DNA of 64,000 bases, taken from NCBI RefSeq assembly GCF_020184175.1, contig NC_065532.1, forward strand, positions 27,218,001 to 27,282,000, in the 5' to 3' direction. Below the pieces are notes generated by a model. It had not been told where the DNA came from. It searched no databases and was given only the letters and a program-made list of their open reading frames with translations. The position numbers and the translations under genes were made by a program. This document shows, one piece after another, positions 1-11,133 of the stretch. The stretch comes from Aphis gossypii. Its lineage: Eukaryota; Arthropoda; Insecta; Hemiptera; Aphididae. The stretch's first letter is position 1, and every line of letters begins with the position of its first letter.

Positions 1-1008
1 TGTAAAAAAGGACAGAAGTTAAATAAAAGAGATAGTAATGAAAGTATTCAAAATAGTTATTCAACAGACAATTTTGGAGCAGGGAGTCATTATTTAAGTA
101 ATTCTATAGATAATCAACAAATGAAAAATAATGGAGACTTCCCTCCGTTCATGGGGCGTGAACCACCACCAAATTTAATGTTAAATAATATGATACTAAG
201 ACAGCAACCAATTCAATTATTGAATGACGGTCAGTCAGATGTAACAACCATTTTGAATAGACAAGGAGAAACGAGAAGTCAACAGATTGACGATCATCAT
301 TCAGCATATATGACAGATTTTAAGAATGGGCAATATTTTAAATCTCTTGGTTTAGATATAGGTTCAAATTTTGGTCCTGGTCCAGATCTAGGTAAAGGTC
401 CCGGTCATGGCCATGGTTATGGTCCCGGTCCAGGTCATGGTCCCGGTGCAGGTCATGGTCATGATTCCGGTCGAGGTCCCGACCCAGGTATTGGTTCCGA
501 ACCAGGTCCAGGTAAAGGTGCTAGTTTCGGTCCAGGTTTTGGTCCCGGTAAAGGTCCAGGTCAAGAAGCTAATCTTTTTGGTTCTACATCATTTTATAAC
601 GGCAACTTCTTTGATCGAAATCAACGGTTACCACTACCATTTCCTCCATCACAATTTCCATATCCATATTCATTTAATAAAGATAATTATTCTGATTTTT
701 CTAAGATGGACATAACTACTCCTGAATTTATGGGTATTCAGTCTGGCCAAGAGAACCAGGTAAACATAAACACTATTTTACCTCAAATACAACAAGACAG
801 TGATAATGAAGGCTCTGGATTTAATCAAATGGATGCAGTTAATTCAAGATCTATAACTACACATACTAAAAGTAATATGATAAAAAATATAAATAGCGAT
901 CCAATTATAGAGTATAAAAAAATAACCGAAACAGCAAACAATATAGAAAATAATAGTATTCCAGTTAGACATATTGTTCAAATGTTGTCAGTCCCACCTG
1001 AAGTTTGA
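1..1008 (+). CDS. 3' part of an Asn-rich protein with a Gly-Pro/His/Lys repeat block (unrecognised)
   Basis: The frame is open from the first base of the window (TGT AAA AAA GGA) to TGA at 1006-1008, so at least 335 codons are present and the true start or preceding exon lies upstream; the first in-window ATG is at 121. The protein is hydrophilic, rich in Asn, Gln, Ser and Asp, with no obvious membrane segment. At 373-564 (64 codons) nearly every second residue is Gly, mostly as GPG, GHG and GKG, encoded by a degenerate GGTCCNGGT repeat. A Pro/Phe/Tyr-rich stretch follows (about 625-680), then an acidic, Asn-rich tail ending in MLSVPPEV. Flanking DNA is very AT-rich, while the repeat block is GC-richer. 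AATAAA at 1154-1159 and 1192-1197 could serve for polyadenylation. I recognise no family. It may be a disordered nuclear, structural or secreted protein. I am confident that it is coding but not of its function. Confidence 0.75.
   Translation, partial: CKKGQKLNKRDSNESIQNSYSTDNFGAGSHYLSNSIDNQQMKNNGDFPPFMGREPPPNLMLNNMILRQQPIQLLNDGQSDVTTILNRQGETRSQQIDDHHSAYMTDFKNGQYFKSLGLDIGSNFGPGPDLGKGPGHGHGYGPGPGHGPGAGHGHDSGRGPDPGIGSEPGPGKGASFGPGFGPGKGPGQEANLFGSTSFYNGNFFDRNQRLPLPFPPSQFPYPYSFNKDNYSDFSKMDITTPEFMGIQSGQENQVNINTILPQIQQDSDNEGSGFNQMDAVNSRSITTHTKSNMIKNINSDPIIEYKKITETANNIENNSIPVRHIVQMLSVPPEV
373..564 (+). repeat. Degenerate Gly-X dipeptide coding repeat
   Basis: A codon-level tandem repeat of GGT followed by CCN, CAT or AAA inside the left-edge gene gives an alternating Gly-Pro/His/Lys/Ala block of 64 residues. 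Glycine is encoded almost always by GGT (GGC once), while the proline codon varies (CCT, CCA, CCC). That pattern suggests selection on the protein on top of slippage-driven growth. Confidence 0.8.
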
Positions 1009-1153
1009 TGGTAATTATAAAAAATAATATTCAAAATAATTTAAATGGATAAACAATGACAATAATGTTAATGACAATAATATGTTTAATGTATTTTATC
1101 AATGATTATTGATAAAAAAAAACCAAAAAATTATTTTGATATGAATAACGACA

Positions 1154-1197
1154 AATAAAAATTCCAAGGTTAATTAAAAATTACACAAAATAATAAA
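1154..1197 (+). promoter_or_regulatory. Candidate polyadenylation signals
   Basis: Two canonical AATAAA hexamers (1154-1159 and 1192-1197) lie 146 and 184 bases after the stop codon of the upstream gene. In such AT-rich DNA the hexamer also occurs by chance, so only the placement supports the call. Confidence 0.35.
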
Positions 1198-2637
1198 TAA
1201 ACAGATAATTATAACTGTTATATATAAATATGGATTATTAACATATTAAGGTTAATATTTATTATTAATATATATTAATTTATTTATGTACATTTAAATA
1301 AATAAACTAATACTCATAACGTACATTGTTTTTTTAATTTAACGATGATAATGCATAGTAATACTTAGGTATATTTAATATTTATCTAAGGTATACATTA
1401 AACAATAAACACCATCATGCAGCGTGGTATACGACTATTTTACCTAGATAACATTGGTTATATAAACCAATAAGTACTATATAGGTACAATAGGAACATA
1501 TCATATACTAAATGTCTATGTGTAATACAATAAAATCTTAAGCATGGCGTGTGAAGCTGTATATTTCTAAAGTATTATTCACACAATACTTATATATACG
1601 AGTCATATAAGTGAAAGGTGACTGATATACATTATCGTAACTTTACTTTATGGCTAGTACCTAATATTCGGAAAACGGGGATTCTTTATGTCAAACCTAA
1701 CGGAGGCGACGATATATACTATATAAACTTGAACGTATACGACATACGTATAAGACTCGTTCCACCAAAACCTCAAACTACCACTATTACAGTATTACAC
1801 TATTATGTCTTAGCTGATACAGATCCATAAAACTTGTTTTCAGTTTTAAAAACAAAATATTTTATAATAAAGAACATTTCAGATTTATGTGATTTGATTT
1901 TACACGGATGGTGATACGAAAGCGATTTGATTAAGAATCACTTATCAGTGGGATAAAATAATCTAGAAAGGTATTTGAAGTTTGAAGCAAAAGCAATAAA
2001 ATTAAAAATAAAATCTATGTATAATGTGTAAAATTGAAAAATTATTATTTAAAATTTGTACAACACGAATATATTTACAGCTTAAAAGAAAGAAAAATAA
2101 ATGCATAAATCATGTTTGTTAACTTAGATTACAACATTAAATTTTCTTGTTTATTTTATTTTAATATAAAATGTATTAAATCTTCTTCAAACAGCAATGG
2201 AATAGTTCTTCGGATCTTCCCAGGCTATACTTTTGAAATTTATCACAATATGAAATTGTTTTAACAAATGTATTATTATTATTATGTTATAATTTATAAA
2301 TGTAAATATTAATGGGATCTTACAAAAGTAAAATAATTTATTTTTTAGGCCATTATTATTTATCTTATAGAATTAATATAATAGTGTAATAAGTACAGAA
2401 AAGTTAGGTTAGTGAAGTTAATTATCAAAATATGATATATTATTATTATCTATTTTGAAAAATAATTTAATATAATCAATAATCATATAATATCTTTTTA
2501 AATTTTAAATAATAAAATTGTATTGTTATGCTCAATAACGCCTAAAACTCAAGATCATAATTTAACTACGGTTAACTGTTATCCATTTAATATAGACCGT
2601 TCAAAATAAATAATAAAATTTAATTTTCAGTTGAATT
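1198..2637. other. AT-rich intergenic DNA, no gene seen
   Basis: Low-GC sequence with frequent stops in all frames. A 70-codon frame at 1618-1830 lacks an ATG and resembles no family, so I do not call it. Confidence 0.6.
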
Positions 2638-3130
2638 TTGGATTCTGAGTGGAGCGATAAATGTATTAGTTTCACTTCTTTAATTGTGATTCTTCAAGAC
2701 CACACTGACAAACATACATACTATATAATACTTCCTTATCCATATATGTAAGACTCTAGTATTCGTGTCCTGTTCAATTAACTCTATATATTTTGTAACT
2801 GAGTTTTCTCATTTTAACCTAAGTTAGGTTATTTTCCATCTTGTGTACCACAATAATTGTGCCAATATTATGTTTATTAGAAAATCTTCTTTTACCACTT
2901 TTAGATTTTATGAATGTATATAGGTTACTATTACCTACAGTTTTTTTTTGTCGATTATCATCAGCTATCACTTTTTGGAGTAAAAGTACATTCATTTTTA
3001 ATAATTGGAACACTTTTTCTAGTAGAAAAATTATCTTCTAACATAAAAAACAATTTAAAACATACATATCATTTTAAAATAAATACATAATAGTAGAATA
3101 TAGATCTTTTATTTCACTCAGAATATAAAA
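2638..3130. mobile_element. Possible degenerate element with inverted ATTCTGAGTG ends
   Basis: The left end (TTGGATTCTGAGTGGAGCGA, 2638-2657) is partly repeated in inverse orientation at about 3106-3129, where the complement reads TTTTATATTCTGAGTGAAAT. A related 32-base segment occurs at 17302-17333 (24 of 32 identical to 2638-2669). I see no target duplication. The two short frames of about 65 codons inside have no recognisable domain. It is either an old repeat family or a chance inverted pair. Confidence 0.25.
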
Positions 3131-6100
3131 ACGCTGAATATAGGTACTCTTGAAAATGATCGGTAAAAATATTTAAAAAAAAATACATTTCAAAAACGGA
3201 AGTAATTATGCATTTCCAGTTTTTAATAAAATTGTTTTTGTTATTCTGATGTAATTCAAAAATGAATAAGATTCGATACTTTATATTTTTACCAAGTATT
3301 TATATTAATATTTTTTAAACATGGTAACTTATGTCAAAATATTTTGATTTTCTTATGTTATTTATATACATCAAAAGTTTTAAATTTATAATGGTTTATA
3401 ATGTTTATTAAAAGTTCAATTACATAATAAAAAGTTCTTGATCAGTGGAATCAGTAATATTTCAATAAATCTGGGTACTATCACTCAGAAAATAACATTT
3501 TTTATTTTGTTAAAATTGTATTATACATAAACATTATGCACTTATTTATATTCAATACCTATTAAAATTTATAATTTCAAGTAGGTATGTGTCAACTATA
3601 TTCTATAGATAACTGTATTTTTTAAATTTTTTATTCATTTGATGATATTTTTTTTCAATTTGATAGTTAGTTGTTTGGACAAAATTTATTTTAACAAAAT
3701 ATACTATAAATATTAAGATAGGTAGTTATGTATATACATAATGTATTTATCAATGTAATATAATGTAGTGTGTAAGGATGAGTGTATAATGTATATTTTG
3801 TGTATAAGACTTGAAAGTGAATATGTTTTGGTTTTATTCTCGGAAATGAGCTCAATACACAAAAAGGGGGAAGTGGTGTTTAGCTGAGAAAATTAATATT
3901 TGTCTTCGAGACGAATGTGCGACGAATAAACAACATCCAAACAGTAACTCCATCAGCTGTTATCGGAGCAACTCAACAACCGAATAAACATGGCAATAAT
4001 AATTGGCGAAAATATAGATGGGTCCAAAAATTCTGCTATACCTATCAGTATACCGTGTTTGCAGAATGTGTGGAAAACCGTTATTTACTCGATTAGTTTA
4101 GGTTTTTACTTTTTTCTTTATCCATTTTAATACAAAAAATATTGACACAAATCAATGTGAGTATACATTATGGGTATAAAATACTACACATATACGTAAA
4201 TACATGTTATATGCACTAAAATACAAACACACACACACACATGTATATATAAATGTTTATACTATGTATATTATATTTATATACTATGTAATATTACGTT
4301 GTTTGTGTGTAAAAGACACTAAAAAACGGATTTATATAAATACCAAACGGAGAACACCATATTACATACATTTGTAACTGAATAGGTACATAGAATTCAC
4401 ATTCAGGTTATAGGTAGTCATTTAGAATATTTTAGTAATAATAAATCAATGTAAAATGAGTATAGATGTATATAATAACTCAATATCATTATTGAGGTGG
4501 TTTCAAAATATATATGATATTTTTTAAACAAAAAAATGACAAAACTATAATATTATAAAAAAAAAATTGAATACTTATCTAAATATTGTTATAATACCTT
4601 GTCATGGTATTATTGGGGTATTAAGTTTTACTTACATAATTCTTGCAAAGCTGATTTTATGCAACAGTTTTTGGGGGGGGACATAAGTAATCTTGAGTGT
4701 TGAAAATGCCATTATGAGAATCCCGTATCGGCCGTATCATCTAATAAAAATGAAATTAAAAAAAAAATTAAGTTCTATGAAATTTTTAATATTTTCTATT
4801 TAAATTGTAATCATCTTTACCACATCAGAGTACCAATTTTTTTTTTTGATATTTTATTATATTGAGAGTCTCTTTCATTTCTTGTGTAGCACTATGGCGC
4901 TCTGTGTGAATTTAAAGGTAAAATTACTATCTTGTGCCCTATATATGCTTTTATTGTTATTATTATTTTTAAGTAAGTTATGACCTTTTTGAAACTTTAC
5001 ATTTTAAAATGATCATAACCTATTTAAAAATAATAATATCAATAAAAACCTACTTGGAGCTCTAGATAATAATCTTGCCTTTAAATTTTATTATAGGTAA
5101 ATTCACTCTAATATCAAAACTTACAGCATACTTTTGAATCTGGTAAACGAAAATTTGCTATGTCGTACGTGTGTAAGACGAAAACAACACATGCGGATAC
5201 GATGTCCTCTTAATATTCAGTTCAAGTGATTTTTGTTTCTTATGTTTGCATATTATAAAACCTTCGTCTAGAAAACTATTTTCATTTTTTCTTTGGCAGC
5301 TCTTATCATTGTATCTGAAATACTTAATATTCGGTCTAAACAAGCGCAAACATTATATTATATGTAAGAATAGTTTGACGAAACGGCGACCATTGATATG
5401 GTATTCACCATTAGCTGTACCTATTAAACGAATTTTAACGTTAAATCTAATAATAATTTAATTTTATGCACTATCTGATTAATAATTATATAAATTCAAT
5501 TGTGATATTATATTAGTTATTAGTATTATTATTTAACTTGTGTTGTAAAAACTAACCTCAACTTTATTATATATATTTATTGGTACAAGTATGTACTGTG
5601 CTGTACTACTGTGTGACAATTATATGTCAACTGTTAAGCTTTTATAATTATAATTTTTAATAAAGTTATTATGTTTTTTCAAATAATACAGACATCTAAT
5701 TATTTATCATTGTTATCATCGGTCTAAAAGAATAAATTAAAACACCAATATTCTATACTATTATTCGATATTCCAGGACGACTCAACTATCTGATATGGT
5801 TTTAAAGTACCTACAAACAGAAAAAACGGCTTACCTGAGTTAAGCTGATTTTCACTGAAAATAATTCATTACTTTTTAAAATTTAAAACAAGTTAATTAG
5901 ATATTAAATAAAATACTAATATGAATTTGACTTAAGTTATTTTAGGAATTTTTCCAGTAAAATACGGCTTTTTAGAATATATAAGCTTAACTCCGTCAGT
6001 CAAATTTTTAGTTTTTTCGTTCTTCTTGGGAGTGAGAGCATTGTCATACTAATTTTTACTTGAGAAACATGTTCGTTTGATAATCGAACTATACGATAGA

Positions 6101-6880
6101 CGCCGAGAAAAAGGGAGGTGATAGTATTAATTAATAGGTACAGCATAGTAGTAATTTTGTCTTTTATCATTTGTTATTCACGTTTCTATGATGTTAAGAC
6201 CTAATCTAACTTGACCGCGGAAAATATCATTGTATAGTGTATACTGCTATTGAGTACATAATAGTATCTATACCGCGGTAAACGGCGTAAACTCACAATA
6301 AGAACCACGGTGGTCGTCGAATTTTAAACTGTGGTTGATATCGTGGAAGAGTTTATACCGCATAATTTATCAAGGTAACTTCAGTGATAACGTATACCAA
6401 AACCATGGTTTCCAAAGAAAAATTTGGTGCTGTGATTGGCTTAATCTTTCAGATAGTAAGCAGAATAAGTACCACAATTTTAAAAGATGGAAATACCCAG
6501 AGAAATATCATAGTTTACCAGAAAGTCAATTTTATACGTTGATGTGTTTCCATACTTAATACATTTAATCGTACTTGCTTTTAATTAATGTTCTCGTTCA
6601 CCTTTAATACACGTTTCATATTAGTGGGCAATCGTAATACGAATAAAACGTTTATAACTTTATTATTGTTGTACAATCGATATAAATATTTAATACATAA
6701 TACATATTTTGTTATCAATATTAAACGATCGTGAACACAAAATTATTTAACTATGGTCGTAGTTTAGAACTCGGTAATCTATTGTACGAGTTCTTACTTT
6801 CTTGACCGTAAGCTACCAAATAGTTTTAAATGTCGTATGTGATAGAACCTTCCGTAAGTGAGTTTTAATTAACCTGTGAC
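3131..6880. other. AT-rich DNA with no supported gene
   Basis: Mostly AT-rich unique-looking sequence with a short (AC)7 tract at 4227-4240 and homopolymer runs (G8 near 4672). Slightly GC-richer patches at 3840-4080 and 6180-6500 contain no convincing coding frame. Confidence 0.55.
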
Positions 6881-7116
6881 TACCGATCATTGACCGTCGC
6901 GCCGTTCGATTTTCGATGAATGTCGTACATAAAATTCGCGAATGTACAAAATGTTGTGTAGTGCAATGAAATTCCGGCGAAACAAGTTTTGTGCGTGCTT
7001 ATATTTTGCAAGCCTCGCATCACTTCCGATCCGACGAAAAGGATACATCAGTCACCCTTATTGTACAAGTATACATTTCAAGCATTGGAACTCCTGTATG
7101 AATGTTCTATAAAATT
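6881..7116 (+). other. Exon-like segment A (shares a 34-bp motif with 24449-24482)
   Basis: A moderately GC-rich segment in an AT-rich desert. Bases 6959-6992 match 24449-24482 at 28 of 34 positions, with the core CGAAACAAGTYTTGT conserved. A consensus splice donor GTAAGT lies at 7117-7122. No long open frame is present, so if it is an exon it may be untranslated. The left boundary is arbitrary. The resemblance and the similarly placed donor are the only evidence. Confidence 0.25.
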
Positions 7117-7122
7117 GTAAGT

Positions 7123-7729
7123 ACTAGAATTTTTACATTATGTATAGCATACCAATTACTACCCATAAGTAAAATATACATAATAATATAGTATATATAT
7201 AAATTCAACAATGTAGTTAATCGATGGATTTATTTATAATAATTCAAATAATTTATCCTGAGAAACATTTACAAGTAATCAGTGATCACAAATTATTATC
7301 ATTTAATTAGGAAATAATATATATATTTTTTTTTATTTACGAATGGTCTCTTGACTAATAAGCGGTACCTAAAAATTCTAAAAATTAGAAATTTAATTTA
7401 ATTTAATTATAAAAATTATGTTTCGTAGAATCGTTAATCATCTCTGTTTGCGTGTTATAGAATATACGATGGTCGTAGATACGTATTTTATATTATAGTA
7501 ATTTTTATCTAATCTTTTCTGAAAACTTTTTTAAAGTTAATCATATAACCATGATTATATGGGAAAAAAGCGATTGTTGGACCGCTCTGTGGTGTAAGTC
7601 AATAGTAATATCATAAAGTATTATTAGTTAATTAGTTATTAGTAGGTATTTAAAAATCAACCTAGTATAATATTTTGATCAAAATTCTTCATTGACATTA
7701 TTACGATTACCTGTAGAGTAATTAAAATC
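7123..7729. other. AT-rich DNA, nothing supported
   Basis: No open frame, repeat or RNA gene recognised between exon-like segment A and the first hAT MITE. Confidence 0.6.
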
Positions 7730-7737
7730 TAATAATC

Positions 7738-8014
7738 CAGAGGTTTTCAACCCATGGTACGCGGAAGGCTCATAAGTGGTACGCAAAGAAATTTTAACTT
7801 AAAGATTCAACTAAAAATTAAGATTTTTTTTTTACTTTCATAAATATCAAGTATAAAAATTAAAAAAATGTTAAAAAATTAATAAATAATAAAAATATAA
7901 AAAAATATACGTACACAAAATTTGACTCCTAATTTAATTTTAGATTTTATATGGTACGCATATTAATTATATAAGTGTGGTGATACTCGATGATAAAAAG
8001 GTTGAGAGCCCCTG
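7738..8014. mobile_element. hAT-type MITE with perfect 8-bp target duplication
   Basis: The 277-bp element has imperfect terminal inverted repeats: CAGAGGTTTTCAACC at the left, and CAGGGGCTCTCAACC when the right end is read on the other strand. It is flanked by identical 8-bp direct repeats TAATAATC (7730-7737 and 8015-8022), the target-site length of hAT transposases. The interior is AT-rich with no coding frame; GGTACGC recurs near both ends, as in an internally deleted element. It must have been moved by a transposase supplied elsewhere. The perfect duplication suggests a fairly recent insertion. Confidence 0.85.
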
Positions 8015-8022
8015 TAATAATC

Positions 8023-8954
8023 GATGGTCAAGTGTATTTTTTATCAAAATTCTTTTTGGGCGTTAATGTGACTTATTTCTAAGTAATTAATATTTAACTA
8101 ATAATTAATAAGTAGGTATCTACTTTTCGGTACAATAATTCAAATTTATGTTATTTTTCATCCCACACAGAAAGAAATATTAACTAAATAATTTTAGATA
8201 GAAATATTATAGTTAAAACAAACTATTTTAGTTGCATGACGTACAACATTTTTACTAAATACGATCTAATATCTTACGCACAGGGATAATATTTTCAACA
8301 AACAAACCAATAAGTACTTATTCAATATACCTACTCATAAACTGCAGTGCCAGTACGACGCGACTTGTAGATAATACGCATTGTATGGGCCCACCCATAA
8401 AGTTGTATTGCAGGTTTACTGTAAAAGTATAACTATATGTTACGTATGTTGACATATTGTATATAATAGATAGAAGTATAGATCTACTTACAGTATAAAA
8501 ATAAATTGGCTCCTTCGTATGATACAAAGTTTACTTTTGCCGTTTTTCATAACAATGATATAGTATAATTTTTTATGATTTTTACTTTAGAAAAAAACAT
8601 TACTTTGATAATTAATATTAATATTTTAGTATATTTACATTAATAAATATTTGTAATAATAATATAATATCTAATATTATATACATTGATAATATGTATA
8701 GGGTATATTTATATTTGTCAATTATTTAAGGAAATATTTACAAAATTTATTAACGACTAACTATCAATAAGAACACAATTATAAACTAATTGTGTAAAAT
8801 AAAATAGTTGACAATAGATTTCCTGAATAAAGATTTCTCAAAATTAAATAATGTACAAGTGAGCTACAAAAGTCAATATTATACAATAATAATATTATCT
8901 AATTCTTAGTATACTTATAGGTACTTAGTAGTTTTTGTTTCATTTCAATTTATT
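8023..8954. other. AT-rich DNA, nothing supported
   Basis: No gene, RNA or repeat recognised apart from scattered poly-A and poly-T. A 69-codon minus frame at 8318-8527 lacks family features. Confidence 0.6.
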
Positions 8955-9000
8955 AATGAAACCATGAAGACTAGAATATTCTAGTCTTCATGAATGAAAC
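8955..9000. repeat. Perfect 30-bp palindrome between 8-bp direct repeats
   Basis: Bases 8963-8992 are CATGAAGACTAGAAT followed by its exact complement, with no spacer. The palindrome is bounded by the direct repeats AATGAAAC at 8955-8962 and 8993-9000. The arrangement looks like an 8-bp target duplication around two abutting 15-bp inverted repeats, as a minimal or collapsed hAT- or P-type element would leave. Confidence 0.8.
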
Positions 9001-11039
9001 AAATAACTATTAAACCAAAATATATGTAATGTGTGATAACAGTGATAACGACCTATGATTGGCCTTTACTAAATTATTTCAAATTTTCAATATTTATTTA
9101 TTTTAACATATTGTTGCTTTTTGGTATAGCGGCATAACTCTATAATAATGACAATTCGGCATTGTGCTATATGATGACGTAGAGTGGTATAGGTCTAAAT
9201 GTTATATAAATATAATCATAGAAACATAAAGTGTAAATATAGTTAAAAATATTTGTATTAATATTAAACTGGCTAGTAGTAAAAAAAATAGATAAAAATT
9301 GATAAAATACAAATAATTATTTATAAGACCTGAGATTCAACATTATGTTATACTTGACATTAAACATTATTAGCATGATAGACACGTAGGAACTAAAAGG
9401 CGTTTAATCGTTCGATAAGGTATACTTAATACTGACAATATTTTATTATTATTAAAGAGGTTATATTTAATTACAACAAACTTTTTTGTGGTCAATAATT
9501 TAAATTCAAGCTTAAAATAATTTTATATTTTAATTGCTTTGTGTTCATACTTTCTAATAATTTGGAATAAGTTTTTTAATTATTTCGTAAAGAAATAAAT
9601 ATAGTATAAAAAATATTAATACATATTATAGTATTACACTTATAATTTTAATAAATTATCTAATAAATCTCAGTTTAAATTTTGAATTAAGCATCGAATG
9701 TGTTGGTCTTAAAATTATGCTTATGTTTTAATTTTTTTTTTTTTGTACTTTTTCATAATCTAATTGAAGAATATTAAAAATAAATAGTTCTAGTTTATTT
9801 TTTTTAATTTATATGCAAATTCATCGAAATTTTAACTGTAGAAATTTAGAAAATTCCACTTTATCCTAAGATATAATTGTCTATAAACAGTTGAATTTTC
9901 AAAATATTTAGAATAATTCTAAGCTTTTTATTGGAAACATATATATTTTTTTGTTTTTTCTTTAGTCTTGTTAAAAAAAAATGAAGCTTAATTAAAAATG
10001 TCGAAAATTCTAGTACAATAACCGTATTTAAGATAAACTGTATTTATAGCAATTTAAAGACAAATTGCACAATTTTTCTTAAGGATAATTTAAGATCAAA
10101 TTTCTACAAAATTGTTTAAGTATTCAAATTTCAACAAACAATAATCATTTTAATTATTTTGGTGTAATTTAAAAAATATTATTCTTAGGGGACTTGAAAT
10201 ATTTCATTAGATATTATGTATATTATTTACTATAATAAGTATGTACAAAGAGTTTTTCAAAATACTTAGATTAATTTCATGTTATTTATACTAATTCATA
10301 ATATTCAATAGGTAGTACATCAGTATATTGACTTAAACGTTAAAAATAGCTTTAACTTACTAATAGTATGTATTATAATATTATTATAATTACTATATTA
10401 ATTAATTAAATAGGTATATATAGATAATAAATGTATAAAAAATAAATATTAATAATAATTATTATACACCTATATATTTATTTCAAAACTAAAAATGTTG
10501 TGTTTTATTTAAAAATTAAATTTAATATTATTACAAAGTTCTATTTTTATTATAGTTTGATGTGTTTATATGAATAAATTATATAATACTTAAATAATAG
10601 TTTTAATCTAAAAAATATTTTCCTTACATACAATATATTTCCTTATTTTATAAATAAATTAAAGTTAACCGCTATAATACAAACATATTTAATAAATGTA
10701 AACAAAGAATTCGACTACAACTCTTAGTCTTCATTAGTCATTAGTAATTATAATTATTATTACTTAATTTTAAATCCTGAGTGCAGTAATAAATAATACG
10801 TACAATATACTTATTATACATTTTTGAAAAAAAAATGTACAGAAAAAAACTTAAATTATAATAAAGTAAAACAAATATATAAAAGCTGTTAACACCAGAT
10901 AATAACAGAATTTTATCATTTTTTACTAAATCGAGTTATAGAATTATTTGTAAGATCATATGGTTTCTAAAGGTTTCATTTTCGATTTAAAATTTAAAGG
11001 CACTTAATAGTTATTAATTTTGTTGAGCACTGCATTTTT
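9001..11039. other. AT-rich DNA, nothing supported
   Basis: Very AT-rich (long A and T runs, TAATATTATA-type palindromes). No coding frame over 60 codons, and no RNA gene recognised. Confidence 0.65.
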
Positions 11040-11133
11040 TATTTTAAACAATTTTTAACTACTGTAGTATTTTAAACAATTTTTAACTACTGTTGTATTT
11101 TAAACAATTTTTAACTACTGTTGCATTTTAAAC
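11040..11133. repeat. 28-bp minisatellite, about 3.4 copies
   Basis: Three nearly identical 28-base units (11040-11067, 11068-11095, 11096-11123) and a partial fourth. The unit contains TTTTAAACAATTTTTAACTA followed by CTGTWG. Differences are limited to single positions, so the array is young or homogenised. Confidence 0.9.

Noticed and set aside
407..715. 102-codon frame inside the left-edge gene
   Set aside because: Shifted-frame shadow of the Gly-X repeat; composition is Val/Met/Gln repeat noise.
5158..5461. Minus-strand peptides vaguely like a FLYWCH-type zinc finger (LDEGFIICKHKKQK)
   Set aside because: The diagnostic YWxC and the later Cys/His are absent and the pieces are in the wrong order; similarity is too weak to call a transposon.
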